Shown: positions 26,837-37,493 of the stretch, piece after piece | Numbering within the stretch: position 1 is the first letter of the stretch | How the letters are laid out: each line of letters starts with the position of its first letter | Assembly: GCA_030770425.1 (NCBI GenBank) | Contig: JASJFT010000041.1 | Span: 186,001 to 250,000 of the forward strand | DNA from: Darksidea phi | Lineage: Eukaryota; Ascomycota; Dothideomycetes; Pleosporales; Lentitheciaceae | DNA length: 64,000 bases | Direction: 5' to 3' | Notes under the pieces: generated by a model | The model's database searches: none | Seen by the model: the letters and a program-made list of their open reading frames with translations, nothing else | What the model was told of the DNA's origin: nothing | Made by a program: the position numbers and the translations under genes

Positions 26837-27121
26837 TTAGATCATCTAGAGAATATGTTAGCACACTGCCCATTTTTATGCCATGAATGGTGTCAGACTT
26901 ACCAGAGCAGCAGCGCCGACAGCGAGGGCAGCCATGGCTGAGCCGGCACCGGTGGCAATGGGAGCAGCACCGGTGAACGGGACCGTGGCAGAAGGAACGG
27001 CGCCGGTACCGGAGGGGGAGCCAGTGCCAGTGGGGGCGACGGCGGTGCCGTTGGGAGCCATGTACTGGGCCGAGGAGACGGCGGCGAGAGCAGCAACGAT
27101 AGAGACGACGGAGAACTGCAT
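26837..27121 (-). CDS. Small secreted GPI-anchor-type protein
   Basis: Exon 1 is 27121-26903; an intron (GTAAGT donor, GCTAAC branch, CTAG acceptor) leads to a 9-nt last exon 26845-26837 coding Met-Ile-stop. The product is 75 residues. It has a clear signal peptide (MQFSVVSIVAALAAVSSAQ), a short mature part rich in Thr, Gly, Ala and Pro with an NGT glycosylation site, and a hydrophobic tail (AMAALAVGAAALMI) with small residues before it, as in GPI-anchor signals. This suggests a tiny cell-wall or surface protein. No family was recognised. Without splicing the tail would read VSLTPFMA, so the protein is similar either way. Confidence 0.75.
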
Positions 27122-28750
27122 GTTGACGGGTCGGGGTAGGTTGTTCGGTTGGTCTGTTTGTGGGATTCGACAACGACTGTAGGTTTGAACGAAGGTGGTA
27201 CTTGGAGTTGAGTACTGCTGAGTGAGAGAAGTTGCTGGACAGATGAGGAAAGGCAACCACCAAGCAGTCTCTTCATTTATATATGCGCGCAGTGAGCATA
27301 GACCCCAGCCAGCACGCCCACAGACCATGCGTACGTCAACCCGCCAACCCCCCGTCCGTGCTATCTTGCCGCTCAATCAATGGCTGATACACACGGACCC
27401 ACCCAAGGCCCACCTTCTTCCTATCTCTCTTTCACAGCCCACCAATCCCCAATTTTCCACGCAAGCTGGCTGCAGCGAAGCGGGCCTGGTGGCCGGGCGA
27501 CGGTGGCTGCCAGGGCGACGAACGCACGTCCAGGGGGCCGGCCGAAGTCGAGAGGCGGGTTCAACACACCCAGCCACGCACCATGCCGGCCCACACTGGA
27601 CTTCGCCCCTCGACTTTGGAGGCTGTAAAAATAAAATGGCCAGGTAACGCACTCGCGTCATCTGGAGGGCCGGCTGGCCCCAGGGATGGGACCGTAGCGG
27701 ATGTGCAATAAGAAAACTCGGAAATCGATAGCGGCTGGGTGAAGGGGTTGGGCGTTCGCTTCACGCGGGATTCCTTACGCGGCCGGACTTAGGGTCGAGC
27801 ATCGGACGCCACCGAAAAAAACCTGCCGGGAAGCAAACAGCCTCTGCTAATTTTATCCCCTGCGCAACCACCCACCCATGGTTCACAACGGCCACGAACA
27901 CCACACTATGTCCGCACACTGTCCGCACACTCCTCAATCCCAGCCGTTTAGATAGCGCAATCTACCGACATTGCTGGGCCAATATGCATTCCCCGCCCTC
28001 CTTCCCCCTTGCTGCCATTTCCATATATTGATCCTCCGTGGCAAAGATCGCCATGCGCTTGTTTCCTGTCGGGTGGGCGGGGACACGGACGATGGAATCC
28101 TCCGCTCGCATGGAGCCAGCCTGGCAGACCCTGTTTTGCACCTCTGCACACATCCAGTTATCGGTACATCTCGCTGGTGACTCCGCGCATATGTACCAAC
28201 ACTTGAGCCACTCTGCGGCTGCATCCCTCAGGTGGTGGAGAACGGAGACAATGCTGTTATGCGTGCTCTGGGCGCTGCGTGATTGACACGAGAGTAGGTC
28301 CGAATCCCATCTCCCGCGAGGGCGCAAGGTGGTAGCTAAGGGGTAAGCTCTTTGCCATGACGTAAGCGGTTTTTCAAAATATGGGCCTCTGAGAACGAGA
28401 ACTGGGAAGGGATATTGACATCGGCGCAGCTGGGCGCTTCACGGAAGGTGGCTTTCCGCGTCAACTTGGCGCATCACGAACGGAAGCTCCTCTAAAGGCG
28501 CGGCGTTACTAGCGAAACCATGCTGTTCCACGCTCGCTTCATGCTTCGGGACACTCAAATCTTGAGCAAAATTTTTCTCTATACAGCCATCGCCAGCATT
28601 GCTGAAAGACCAGAACATGCACAGATGACGTTACCTACAGGAGACCCCACCCTATCGGCGTGTGACCTATCAAATAGCCCGACCTCTAAAACATGGAGTT
28701 TCGTTTCTACAGTGGGAACCGCAATAACTGGAGCCTATAATCGTCTTTAA
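27122..28750. other. 1.6-kb stretch without a recognisable gene
   Basis: The left part is the promoter of the small GPI-type gene. Open frames exist near 27222-28330 on both strands, but they overlap in several frames and none has recognisable content. Repeat copy A begins at its right edge. Confidence 0.45.
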
Positions 28751-28816
28751 TGCCTCTACTGTGTACAAACTCCCACAGTTTCGTGCGGACCTTATGAAAT
28801 CCAAACCATAATCGCC
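28751..28816 (+). repeat. Dispersed repeat, copy A (short)
   Basis: About 66 bp closely matching copy B at 38.8 kb, sharing a TGTACAAACTCCC stretch, the block TTTCGTGCGGACCTT and the following AATCCAAACC. Relative to B it lacks about 20 bp between the last two blocks. It is probably a truncated fragment of the same element. Confidence 0.7.
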
Positions 28817-28904
28817 TTTGACAAAACTCTACTGAGCTATGTATCCTGCCAGTATCATGCATGTAGAATGACCGTACCATCTCTATGACAAGGCCAAGAA
28901 AATT

Positions 28905-30746
28905 TTAGATCCACCCGTACGGTGGTCTTGCCTTCGGTGAATTGATCGGAGAAAGCCCGCCCGAGATACGCCACCCGCCCGAGCGACGCCACTGCTGCTC
29001 GACTCTGATCTTTGTGCTAGGGGGAATACGGCTAGCATGCTCGTTATACAAAGTTGCACCAGAGACACAAAGCTCCATACTCTTCTCTCTCCTGCGGTAG
29101 TAAAAGACCATAAACCAGCCAATGATGGGTACGGCCCACCACCAATGGTAATTGGGCTTCATCCACGCAAATTTTTTGCCGGCCTTTGGCGTTGGCATCT
29201 TTGCTTTCGAAGGCGTTGCCTTTTCTTCCTTCTTTGCCGCGGGAGGCGCAGCTTTCAGTCTGCTGCTGAGTGTTCCAAGGAGGTTACTAGGTAGATGGCT
29301 TGCAGCGAGGAAACAGAGGAGGACTAGAGCGACGACAACGAATGCCCATAGTGGATACCATGCGGCTGAGATGGTGAACGTAGTCATTCCGAATACTGTC
29401 TATGGTTTTGTCAGCTCATGGACTTGCTCTGATGGTTATCTAGTGACTAACCGCGACAAAGGATAATGGCAGAAAGATGAACGCTAGGAAGTTGAGGCGG
29501 GCAACAGCCTGACCTTGGGATACCATCTCGGTATTGAAAGCCTGGAATGTTAGACTCTAGCACCCTATCGTGTTCCAGGCTTGGGAAGCTTACCAGACTC
29601 AGCAAGTTCTCTAGCTGCTTATGGATTACAGCCGCACTCTCTTGCTGATGCAGTAGATTCTGCAGGCATTCTTCGACCTGCTCTTCCAGCTCCTCCCCTA
29701 CAACATCATGCTCTCCGCCCATGTTCTTACCGCATAACAACCCTAGCTCCACCATCACCGGCCCTTGTGTATCCACCATCACGCTAAACCTCCGCACCGC
29801 CGCGACATGTAGCCTCAAATCCTCCCTCAGCGCAATAATCTCTGCCGCATCCCCATGCAATTCCTTTGTCTTCCGCAACAGTGGTAACTCGTCTGTATGA
29901 ACCTGGAGATAACGCTGCGCGAGATTCTGTCGCGCAATCGTCCACACTTCTGCCCATTCGGTCAAGAGGATGAACAGGTCGATGAAGATGCGTGCGGGAT
30001 CGCGCTTCAGCAGGGAGCATTGCCAGTTGCCAGAGACAAGGTGGGATTGCAGCTTTTGGGGGATCTGCTCGTACGCGGCAGACCAGAAGGAAAGCAGTAG
30101 TTTCGGCTAGTGTCGAGACCCAGGTTGCAATTGGAGCGAACTCAACTCTGTTGGTCTTGGGTTTGGCGGCATGAGGATCAAGATCGTTCAGGTGGACGTA
30201 GGGATATTGCATGGAGAAACTAAGTGCTAGCTGATACGTTAGCAGGCCTCGGTATGCTAATACATGATACAATGAAGACTTACTCTTGGATTTCTTGCCC
30301 ATCTTCGGAAGCGCGACAGTCCCTCGTTGCCGCTTCTTAAGATCCACAACATCGCGAATTGCATCTGCGGAAAACTCGGGGAAAAAAATGGACAATTGCT
30401 CGGAAAGCCATGGAGTCTCCCCGTCAACGTTTATGACACTGTGTACAGTAAGACTAGGGGTCTAGAATGTGTAGACTCTCTCTCAGGTCCTCGTAACTCT
30501 ACAAGCAGATAAAACCTACACTATAAATGGTATGCCAAAGTTATTGGTAAAAGTGTAGCTGCGTTCGAGGTGTCCAGGGATATCAGTAGCATTGTTGGCA
30601 TTGAACTCGGTAGATACTAAATAATACCCCGATGTAGTATGTTCTGTCGCCCTATGTTTACCTTTACCTTTGCCAAAGCGCGCCACAGTCCATACTATTG
30701 CCGTTCCAAAGGAGTTATTAGTTCCAAGAGACGAAGAACCAGCCAT
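28905..30746 (-). CDS. CorA-like membrane protein
   Basis: Proposed exons: 30746-30522, 30461-30284, 30226-30147, 30106-29594, 29541-29452 and 29399-28905, giving 526 residues. The C-terminal part is the CorA pattern: a long helical region (LRLHVAAVRRFSVMVDTQGP), then RLNFLAFIFLPLSFVATVFGM, a short loop, and a second helix (WAFVVVALVLLCFLAA), followed by a basic cytosolic tail. FGM replaces the bacterial GMN motif, as in many fungal CorA-like proteins of unknown substrate. The third intron would be only 40 nt with a weak GTTGAG donor; the alternative is a one-base frameshift near 30100. The start at 30746 is the first ATG that fits; the true N-terminus may be missing. Confidence 0.65.
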
Positions 30747-30803
30747 AGAGGAATAGCATTGAACGAAGTTTACTGTGCAAAATGCTAATTAGGAGAACAA
30801 CAA

Positions 30804-31252
30804 TCAAAAGATGTCTTCTTTAACCTGCACAAGGCTAGGTTTAGGCAGCAAGCTATGTGGCTCTGCTAGCCGCTCAGACATGGTGGAGGCTGAGGAATGT
30901 TTAGTGTAACGATGCCTTGTATAATACCCAATTATAGGCATCGCAAGTACAACCACAAGCGCTCGCCCCCTGGCGTGGTGTACGGTCCTCCGTCTTGACG
31001 CTCACTGCGCCACCAAGGATGGCCGGCCATCATCGAACTCGTAGAGCGGACAGTAATAAAGAGTTCTCGAAAGTTGTAGATGGATAGTGCCCTGACTGGA
31101 TTGTCTACACAAGAGTGAGTATGTAGCGAATACGCAGGATCAGTGTCTTTCAGTAGTTGTGGAAAAGCAGGGTTCCCTGGTGCGGGGTTGCCGTAGTCCA
31201 TGGGATATACATTTCGTGACTTTGAGTCTAGTATCAACGACAGTCTCTCCAT
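30804..31252 (-). pseudogene. Small hypothetical gene with an internal frameshift
   Basis: From an ATG at 31252 the frame reads protein-like sequence (MDYGNPAPGNPAFPQLLKD, SIYNFRELFITVR) and stops at about 30932. One base out of frame, from about 30975 the reading continues as LVVLAMPIIGYYTRHRYTKH and runs to a TGA at 30804-30806. Both halves look coding and a single-base change at the GER/LVV junction would join them. No family was recognised. It may be a separate gene or a broken 5' part of the CorA-like gene just downstream, but no splice choice links the two in frame. A sequencing error is equally possible. Confidence 0.45.
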
Positions 31253-31528
31253 CCTCAGAACGAGAGACCTGAGTTGTCTACGATCTCGAAAAGAAAGGTG
31301 AGCGCTCAAGGGGAAGCTCAGACCAACAAGTGGTATAGCGACCACGGAGTTGAGGCACGGCGCACGTCCCTTAACCTTGGGGCGTCGTCAGCTATGAAAC
31401 GACATCATGGAGTCGGCTGAGCACCACCCTCCCGTCCGAACGCTGGACTTGGCAGCAAACATACACGGGGCATGGTCTCTAGTGTTCTCATGCATAGACG
31501 TCCTTCATGATTGACAGATATCGTTACC

Positions 31529-33527
31529 ATGGGTCTTAGTAACCCCACGTCGAAACGCCCTCCTTCCACGGTCAGGAACCTCGAGAATGGCGACGGAATA
31601 GATCGTAGCACCACGCCTCGACCCTTCGACGAGGATCCTTCCGTGTTCGCGACTCCAGATAGCCGGCTATCTGGGGAATACACAGGGTCCCACGCCCGCA
31701 ACCGATGGCGCGACTCTCCCCGGTGGAAGAGCATATACGACCGAATACCGCCGCCTCTTTCTCGCGGGGCTGATAAAGTTGCGCAATGGGCGAAAGGTCC
31801 GCAGCCTCCGAAGGAATACCATATCAAGCCACTGTTCGAGCCAGTTCAAATATTTCCCTCGCGCCTGCTGGCACGCCTTCCTAGGCTAGCGAGGATATGC
31901 ATATTCATCTGTGCTTTCATGCTATGGATTGTACTATTTGGGGTTTTGATTAGCAAGTTCGGTCTCCCAGCCGATGTCGCAGGCTTTGGATCGCCCGTCC
32001 GGCTCTCATGTGTGGCAAGGTTATGGTAAGTCCCCTATAGAACCACGTTGGTGATAGGTACCAAGGCTGATTTTGTGTAGGCCCGACACTCGTAGCTGTA
32101 GCATCGATGGAAGAAATTGTCTTCCGTTCGATGGCTCTAGCTTTGCCTTTAGCTGCCCCGCAGACTGTGCCGGCGTTTCTGTGCTCAACCCATATGCCAT
32201 CGGCGATGACTCTATCATATACCGTCCACTAGTCATCGGGGGAGCTTCGAACGCTTCAGAAGCGGATGCGTTGAACTACCGTGGTGACTCATTCATCTGC
32301 AGTGCCGCAATCCATGCTGGCGCCGTGAAAGACTCCAATGGAGGCTGTGGAGTGCTCAATCTCGTAGGAGAGAAGAGCAGCTATGGCTCCGCTACACGGA
32401 ACGGCATTTCAAGCGTAGGTTTCGACTCGAGCTTCCCCATGTCGTTCGACTTCAACCGAAGCGAACAGGTTATACGTGCTTCAGGAAAGTGCCGCGATCC
32501 TCGCTGGAACCTTCTTGCCTTGTCCATCGTCATGACCTGCGTCTTCTCACTTCTTACCTCCCATCCGGCTACCTTCTTCGCTCCCATCTTCATCATTACA
32601 TATTTTCAGATCGCCATGGCATCCGACCCACCCGCATACAACGACTACCCATCTTTAGCATCTACAGCATTGGGTAATTTTCTCCCAGCTGCTTTCATTG
32701 CTTTTGTCATATACCGCATTAGTGTACGCAAAACTCTCATGGGCCTCAGAGCACACGTGGAAAAGACGGTTCTTTGGGTTGGAGGCTGCTGGGTTGGCGC
32801 ACTCAGCAACATCACATTAGAAAAAATACCTATCAATCGTCTCACGCCGCACGACCTCAATCAACAACCCGGCGCCATAACAGCGTTAGTCTTTATCGTC
32901 CTCATCCTCGCGGCCATTGCCATCCACCAGGCGTGGTGTTTCCGGAACGAAGGCCGACTGCTGCGCTACCTTTTCATATACGCCATCTTTGGACTCATCT
33001 TGGTCATTCTCTTGGCTGTCCCATCACTCAATATACGAATCCATCATTACATCTTAGCTTTACTCTTACTACCCGGAACTGCTCTCCAGACAAGACCAAG
33101 CCTCCTATATCAAGGACTCCTAGTCGGCCTCTTTATAAACGGCATCGCGCGCTGGGGTTTCGCGCCCATCCTCCAAACCGCCGCCTCCCTCCGCGGCGAT
33201 GCCCAACTCGCCACCGGCGTCATCCCCTCCATCCTTCCACCCCTCATCAACGCCACAAACATAACTTTCACCTGGGACGGCCTCGCTCGCGGCTACGAGG
33301 GTGTCAGCGTGCTCGTCAACGACGTCGAGCGCTTCCGCGGCTTCCACAAAGACGGCGACAATAGTTTTACGTGGACGAGGAGGGCGGCCGAGGAGTATCC
33401 GGAGTACTTTCGCTTCGGCTTTGTCAATTATTTGCCTTTTGGCGGCGTTACTTATAGTGATTTTACGAAGGCGGGCATCTGGTGGGGTAATGGAACGTGG
33501 GTGGACATGCCGCCTGGGATTACTTGA
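31529..33527 (+). CDS. LCCL-domain multi-spanning membrane protein
   Basis: Two exons, 31529-32025 and 32081-33527 (GTAAGT/TAG), give 647 residues. The N-terminal ~125 residues are soluble and polar, then one membrane helix (ICIFICAFMLWIVLFGVLI) precedes the LCCL domain, which starts around the exon junction (CSIDGRNCLPF, FSCPADCAGV) and includes the conserved GDSFICSAAIHAGAV block. Several further membrane helices follow (about eight), then a luminal-looking C-terminus with NIT and NGT glycosylation sites. This layout is the standard fungal LCCL membrane protein, whose role is unknown. The LCCL fold is Cys-stabilised and probably faces outside or the lumen. Confidence 0.93.
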
Positions 33528-33926
33528 TAAGGTTGGGAAATGCTTTATATGGTGTTCTGGGCGTCTACTTGTAGGACGGAGTGTAAATGAACGATGAACT
33601 GACGCGGATATAGCTCTCATCGTTTTGTATAGTAGATTAGCATATGAGGGTATGAGTACAGGGTTATAGATTACGAATGTACTTGCACGTCAGTTATTCT
33701 TTTAATCCTAGAGTCTATCCATTGAGTTCACCGGGGAAAACCAATCTAGATCTCAATCCGAATACCGATACCCCACCCTCACGCTCCGGAATCGCCGTGC
33801 GGGGCCGGAGCAGTTCCGAACTCAAGTCAGCCCAGTCGAATAATACTTCACTATCCCATTCCCCATCCAGCCCAACAAACCATTCCACACACTTCACATC
33901 CTCTCCAAACCAAAAACTCCCACACA
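33528..33926. other. Short intergenic region
   Basis: 3' flank of the LCCL gene and promoter of the SnoaL-like gene. No gene is visible. Confidence 0.45.
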
Positions 33927-34485
33927 ATGACCCACCCAATGACTCCCCACGACCACATCGCCATCCAAAACGTCCTAGCACGCTACTGCGAAGCCCTCGA
34001 CACGAAAGCCTTCTCCCTCCTCGACAAAGTCTTCATCCCCAACGTCGTAGCAGACTATCCTTTCAATTCGGACATGAAGGGGGTAGATGCTGTGCAGGCC
34101 GCAATCAAGAACAGGTAAACGACCTTCGTCCCGCAACTTTGTAATTCAAATAAAGGTACCTGGAGAGATAAATGACGACCTGTGAGATAGGCTCGGTCCC
34201 GTACGCACGCACCATAGCCTGACGACTCAGATGGTACGGTTCGGGCAAGATGGTAAGACGGCGGATGCGGTGACATATTTTATTGGGTGTCATTTTGGAC
34301 AGGGGCCGCATGAGGGGAAGGTGCTGCAAGCTTATGGTCGGTATGTGGATGAGCTTGTGCTTCTTGAGGCAAAGGAGGGGGATTACGAGGGTGTGCCTGG
34401 TGCGAGTGGAGTGTGGCGGATTGCGAAGAGGACGGTGGGGTTCACGCAGCGGATTGGCGATGAGAACATCATGAAAGAGTTTTGA
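33927..34485 (+). CDS. SnoaL-like (NTF2-fold) protein
   Basis: Two exons, 33927-34114 and 34191-34485 (GTAAAC/TAG), give 160 residues. The start IQNVLARYCEALDTKAFSLL and the central VRTHHSLTTQMVRF are typical of SnoaL-like polyketide-cyclase/hydroxysteroid-isomerase-fold proteins; the conserved His pair sits in THHS just after the junction. Members are small cup-shaped enzymes acting on hydrophobic substrates or binding proteins without activity. No biosynthetic cluster surrounds it here, so no pathway can be assigned. Family call is good; function unknown. Confidence 0.85.
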
Positions 34486-34716
34486 AGATGGGGTCAGAGG
34501 ATGTAATGGATTCAGATTGATTTGGGATTACAAAGAAACAGATGGACTAGTGGTATAGCGGGTATCAATCGAATAAAGAGTGAGGCCAGATCGCTTTACA
34601 TTTCCTTCGCATGCGGATACAAATAGACGCGGCCGAAACTCTGGAAGCTAGTAGCGAAACAGAAATACAAGAAGAAGAGACCAATATAAGGACCAACAAA
34701 AGAAATCTCACAAGTG

Positions 34717-36570
34717 TTACCGTGGCTGCTCCTTGGGAGCTCCTGCTGCCGCCGATGCTTCATTAGATTCCGCTGGCCCGGCTTCTTGCTTCCCGGCTGC
34801 TACAGCTTCATCGTTCTGGCCTGGCTGCTGCTTTTTCCTTTTCCAGACTTCACGGTTATTGCTGGGTTTATACTGTTTTGCGTGTAACTTTGCCGCCTCT
34901 ACCTTCGCGCCAGTTTCTCTCATGACTTGATGTCTGAGATGCGGTTCTGGCCTCTCACCCATTTCTTCCAAGCGGTCGAGTTCGTCAACATCACTTGAAC
35001 TCAGACTACTACTCCTGCTTATTTGCGTATACACAATATGATCACCTTCCTCCTTCTTACGGTCGCGTTGTTCCTTCTTGAGCGCTTCCATTTTCTCTGC
35101 ATCGCCCTGGCAATCGAGCGTTATGATGCGAAGTCCTGGGAAATTTGCTTCGAAGAAAGACTTGAGTTGTGGGAGAAGCATCGCGTTTGGACGGTAGGTA
35201 CCGGAGTCGTTATCGATAATGAGCTCGTAGTATGAGGGGTCATTGTTGGGCTCATCTTTTGGCGGCCCATTTTCGATTTCGTCGGGGGGGTGAGACTTGT
35301 TCTGACCGTCTACTTCTGGAGGGTCCGTATGATTATGACGGTGCTTTAGCCGCCGAATGAAGAACTCGCCCGAAAAGGCGACGTAAGCCGCTACATCGCT
35401 GTGCATAGTGTGTTTAGACAACAGGTCAATGCCAAACTCCTTCCCTGTTTCTGAGAATCGGAAAAGAGCGTCTAATGTAAGAACGTAAGTAAAAATGCGT
35501 CCTCCCTGGTCGTAGTGTACGAGTTCAAGAAACTTTTGCGTGAATGCCTTGCATGGTTCCTCCATGACTTCGTAGGCTGTTTCGCGGTCGAAGTTATATA
35601 CGCGTGCGTGCTGGTGATGTAGCGCTTTCGAGAGGATGAACCCGCGGACTCCTTTTGCGGTAAACATGGATTTGACAAAGGGCTTGAACTCGACGTAGCG
35701 ATGGTACATGGCTTCTGGAACCGGTCCTCGTAGCTGCATCTGATTCGACTGGAAATTGTATCGCTGGGCCTTGGCCTTGCCGGTTCTCTTTGAGACTTGG
35801 CCGCCGCTGGGCTCCTTCTGGCCGATCAAACGGCCCAATAGCGGGGAGTAGTGCCGGATCCAAAACTGGGGACCTAAGGTGTAGACGCGTCCTCCATTCT
35901 CGTCTGGAGTCCTGCCCAGGTTCTCAACGCTCACATACAGAGAGCCGTTCATGTGTTCAACCTTATTAAAGCACACAGCCAAAGCTCGGAGCAGGTAAGC
36001 CCGCTTGCTGCCCATCCGCTTCTTAATCGGATGTGCCTGGTCCTTGATACCTGGCCAGTTTTCACTTATGTTGTCCGCAACGACATGCGCATTGCCTAGA
36101 CGATCGTCGTGATCGGCGGGGTCTTCGTCGTATATGCGGCACTTCAGTCTGAACCCCGAGGCCGGCACATTGGCCACTATCCATTGTGTATTCCACACCG
36201 GATCGGTGCTCTGTCGTATTGTGGGCGTGCGCAATTCTAACGGCGGGTCTTCCTTGTGGCGCGTTGGGAGCGAAGTCGTCAGCTCGGCGACGATGAAGGG
36301 ATCAGCGGAGAGGGTGTTGATGTCGGCGAGGGGGAGGTTGGTAGCACGGTGGAAGGTGATCTTGAGGGTATAGCCCGGGGGCGCGCGTGGTATGGGGGTG
36401 TCATCGAAGCCGCCCGCCGGACCCTTCTCCTTCTTGGTTGAGCTCGTCCTTGTCTTCAGTGGTATCGGCGGGGGCGGCTCTGGCTCCTGTTTTTCAGGCG
36501 TGTCAAGCGCGCTGTCATTGGCGCTGTCTTTTGCAGTGCCATTCGGTCTCGAGTCGCTTTCGCCAGTCAT
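34717..36570 (-). CDS. C2-domain protein of unknown function
   Basis: A single exon of 617 residues. Residues ~1-60 are disordered and Pro-rich. A C2-like beta-sandwich begins near 66 (YTLKITFHRATNLPLADINT, with SADPFIVAEL and DPVWNTQWIV), so the protein probably binds membrane lipids, perhaps with calcium through the Asp residues in SADPF and YDEDPADHDD. The region 230-430 is folded and unfamiliar (ALHHQHARVYNFDRETAYEV). The rest is charged, with a helix rich in Lys/Glu and an Ala/Gln tail. Similar large C2 proteins occur across Pezizomycotina without an assigned role. No signal peptide or membrane helix is visible. Confidence 0.9.
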   Translation of the reverse strand: MTGESDSRPNGTAKDSANDSALDTPEKQEPEPPPPIPLKTRTSSTKKEKGPAGGFDDTPIPRAPPGYTLKITFHRATNLPLADINTLSADPFIVAELTTSLPTRHKEDPPLELRTPTIRQSTDPVWNTQWIVANVPASGFRLKCRIYDEDPADHDDRLGNAHVVADNISENWPGIKDQAHPIKKRMGSKRAYLLRALAVCFNKVEHMNGSLYVSVENLGRTPDENGGRVYTLGPQFWIRHYSPLLGRLIGQKEPSGGQVSKRTGKAKAQRYNFQSNQMQLRGPVPEAMYHRYVEFKPFVKSMFTAKGVRGFILSKALHHQHARVYNFDRETAYEVMEEPCKAFTQKFLELVHYDQGGRIFTYVLTLDALFRFSETGKEFGIDLLSKHTMHSDVAAYVAFSGEFFIRRLKHRHNHTDPPEVDGQNKSHPPDEIENGPPKDEPNNDPSYYELIIDNDSGTYRPNAMLLPQLKSFFEANFPGLRIITLDCQGDAEKMEALKKEQRDRKKEEGDHIVYTQISRSSSLSSSDVDELDRLEEMGERPEPHLRHQVMRETGAKVEAAKLHAKQYKPSNNREVWKRKKQQPGQNDEAVAAGKQEAGPAESNEASAAAGAPKEQPR

Positions 36571-37493
36571 TGTTTGTTTGCGCAGGGCCTAGTAGAGGCT
36601 GCAGGAGGAGACCGAGTGGGCCGATGAGGCCGACTCTTTATAGCGGTATGGCGGCTGACGGCGGCTGACGAGACGCGCAATATCGGATTGGAGCTAATTA
36701 GAAATAGACTAAATGCGCAAAAGAGGGTACGATCAAAGGGCGTAGGCAGTTAGTGGAGGCTGACGACAACGGAACTGCGCAGCAAAAGCAACGCATCAGC
36801 AGGGCTGAAGGGCGGCGATGCACCCGAGACCGCCGGAGCGCCGACTGGGGAAACGTCCTTAGCAAAAAAACAAGCTTTCGGCAAGCAACGGCCAAGCCCA
36901 GCCGTGGCTGTCAAGAACGCTGATCGATGTTGATGTTTTATCGATATCGTCTGTCGATATCAAAGTCGTGAGAACATTGGGCAAGCTTCACGGCACGTTT
37001 GCCGCTCAAGAGAGACATCAAGAAGGTGACGTCATCGTCGCATGCGGCCGTGCCATTCACTCGCAAGCCGTCCGTCCTACTATTCCAGATTTCACATTAA
37101 CCGATAAAGGAGAGATTATGCTATTTCCCCCTTGTCTATACCTCTTAATTATGTAGTTTTTATATTATCGTTCGTCTAAGTACTATCCCATTACTACTAT
37201 TACTATATAGATATTTTACGTCTTAATACTAGGAATAGTAGTAGAGGTCTCAGTAAAGGTATCATAGATAATACTAATACTCTTATATCAAGTTAACTAG
37301 TAGCTATACTTTAGTTAGAGCTGTCTATTCGAACTGCGGCCGTGTCTGGAATGCAACATCAATGAACTCGTCTCTAGCGAATGTTCCATTGTGCGCCAAT
37401 AAGATCAACGGGATAGCTTAGCGCCAGCTCCTCCTATCACCAATGACACAGCGGATAGGCAAGCTCTCCCACCTCCTCAAGAACAGTCCATCC
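36571..37493. other. Intergenic with an AT-rich patch
   Basis: The left part is the promoter of the C2-domain gene. Bases 37090-37330 are strongly AT-rich with TACTA/TAGTA-type words, unlike the surrounding DNA, and look like the eroded remains of a repeat. No gene is visible. Confidence 0.5.

Noticed and set aside
28285..28310. A GGTCCGAATCCC sequence resembling a tRNA T-loop (B box)
   Set aside because: No matching A box, acceptor stem or anticodon arm could be found at the right distance upstream.
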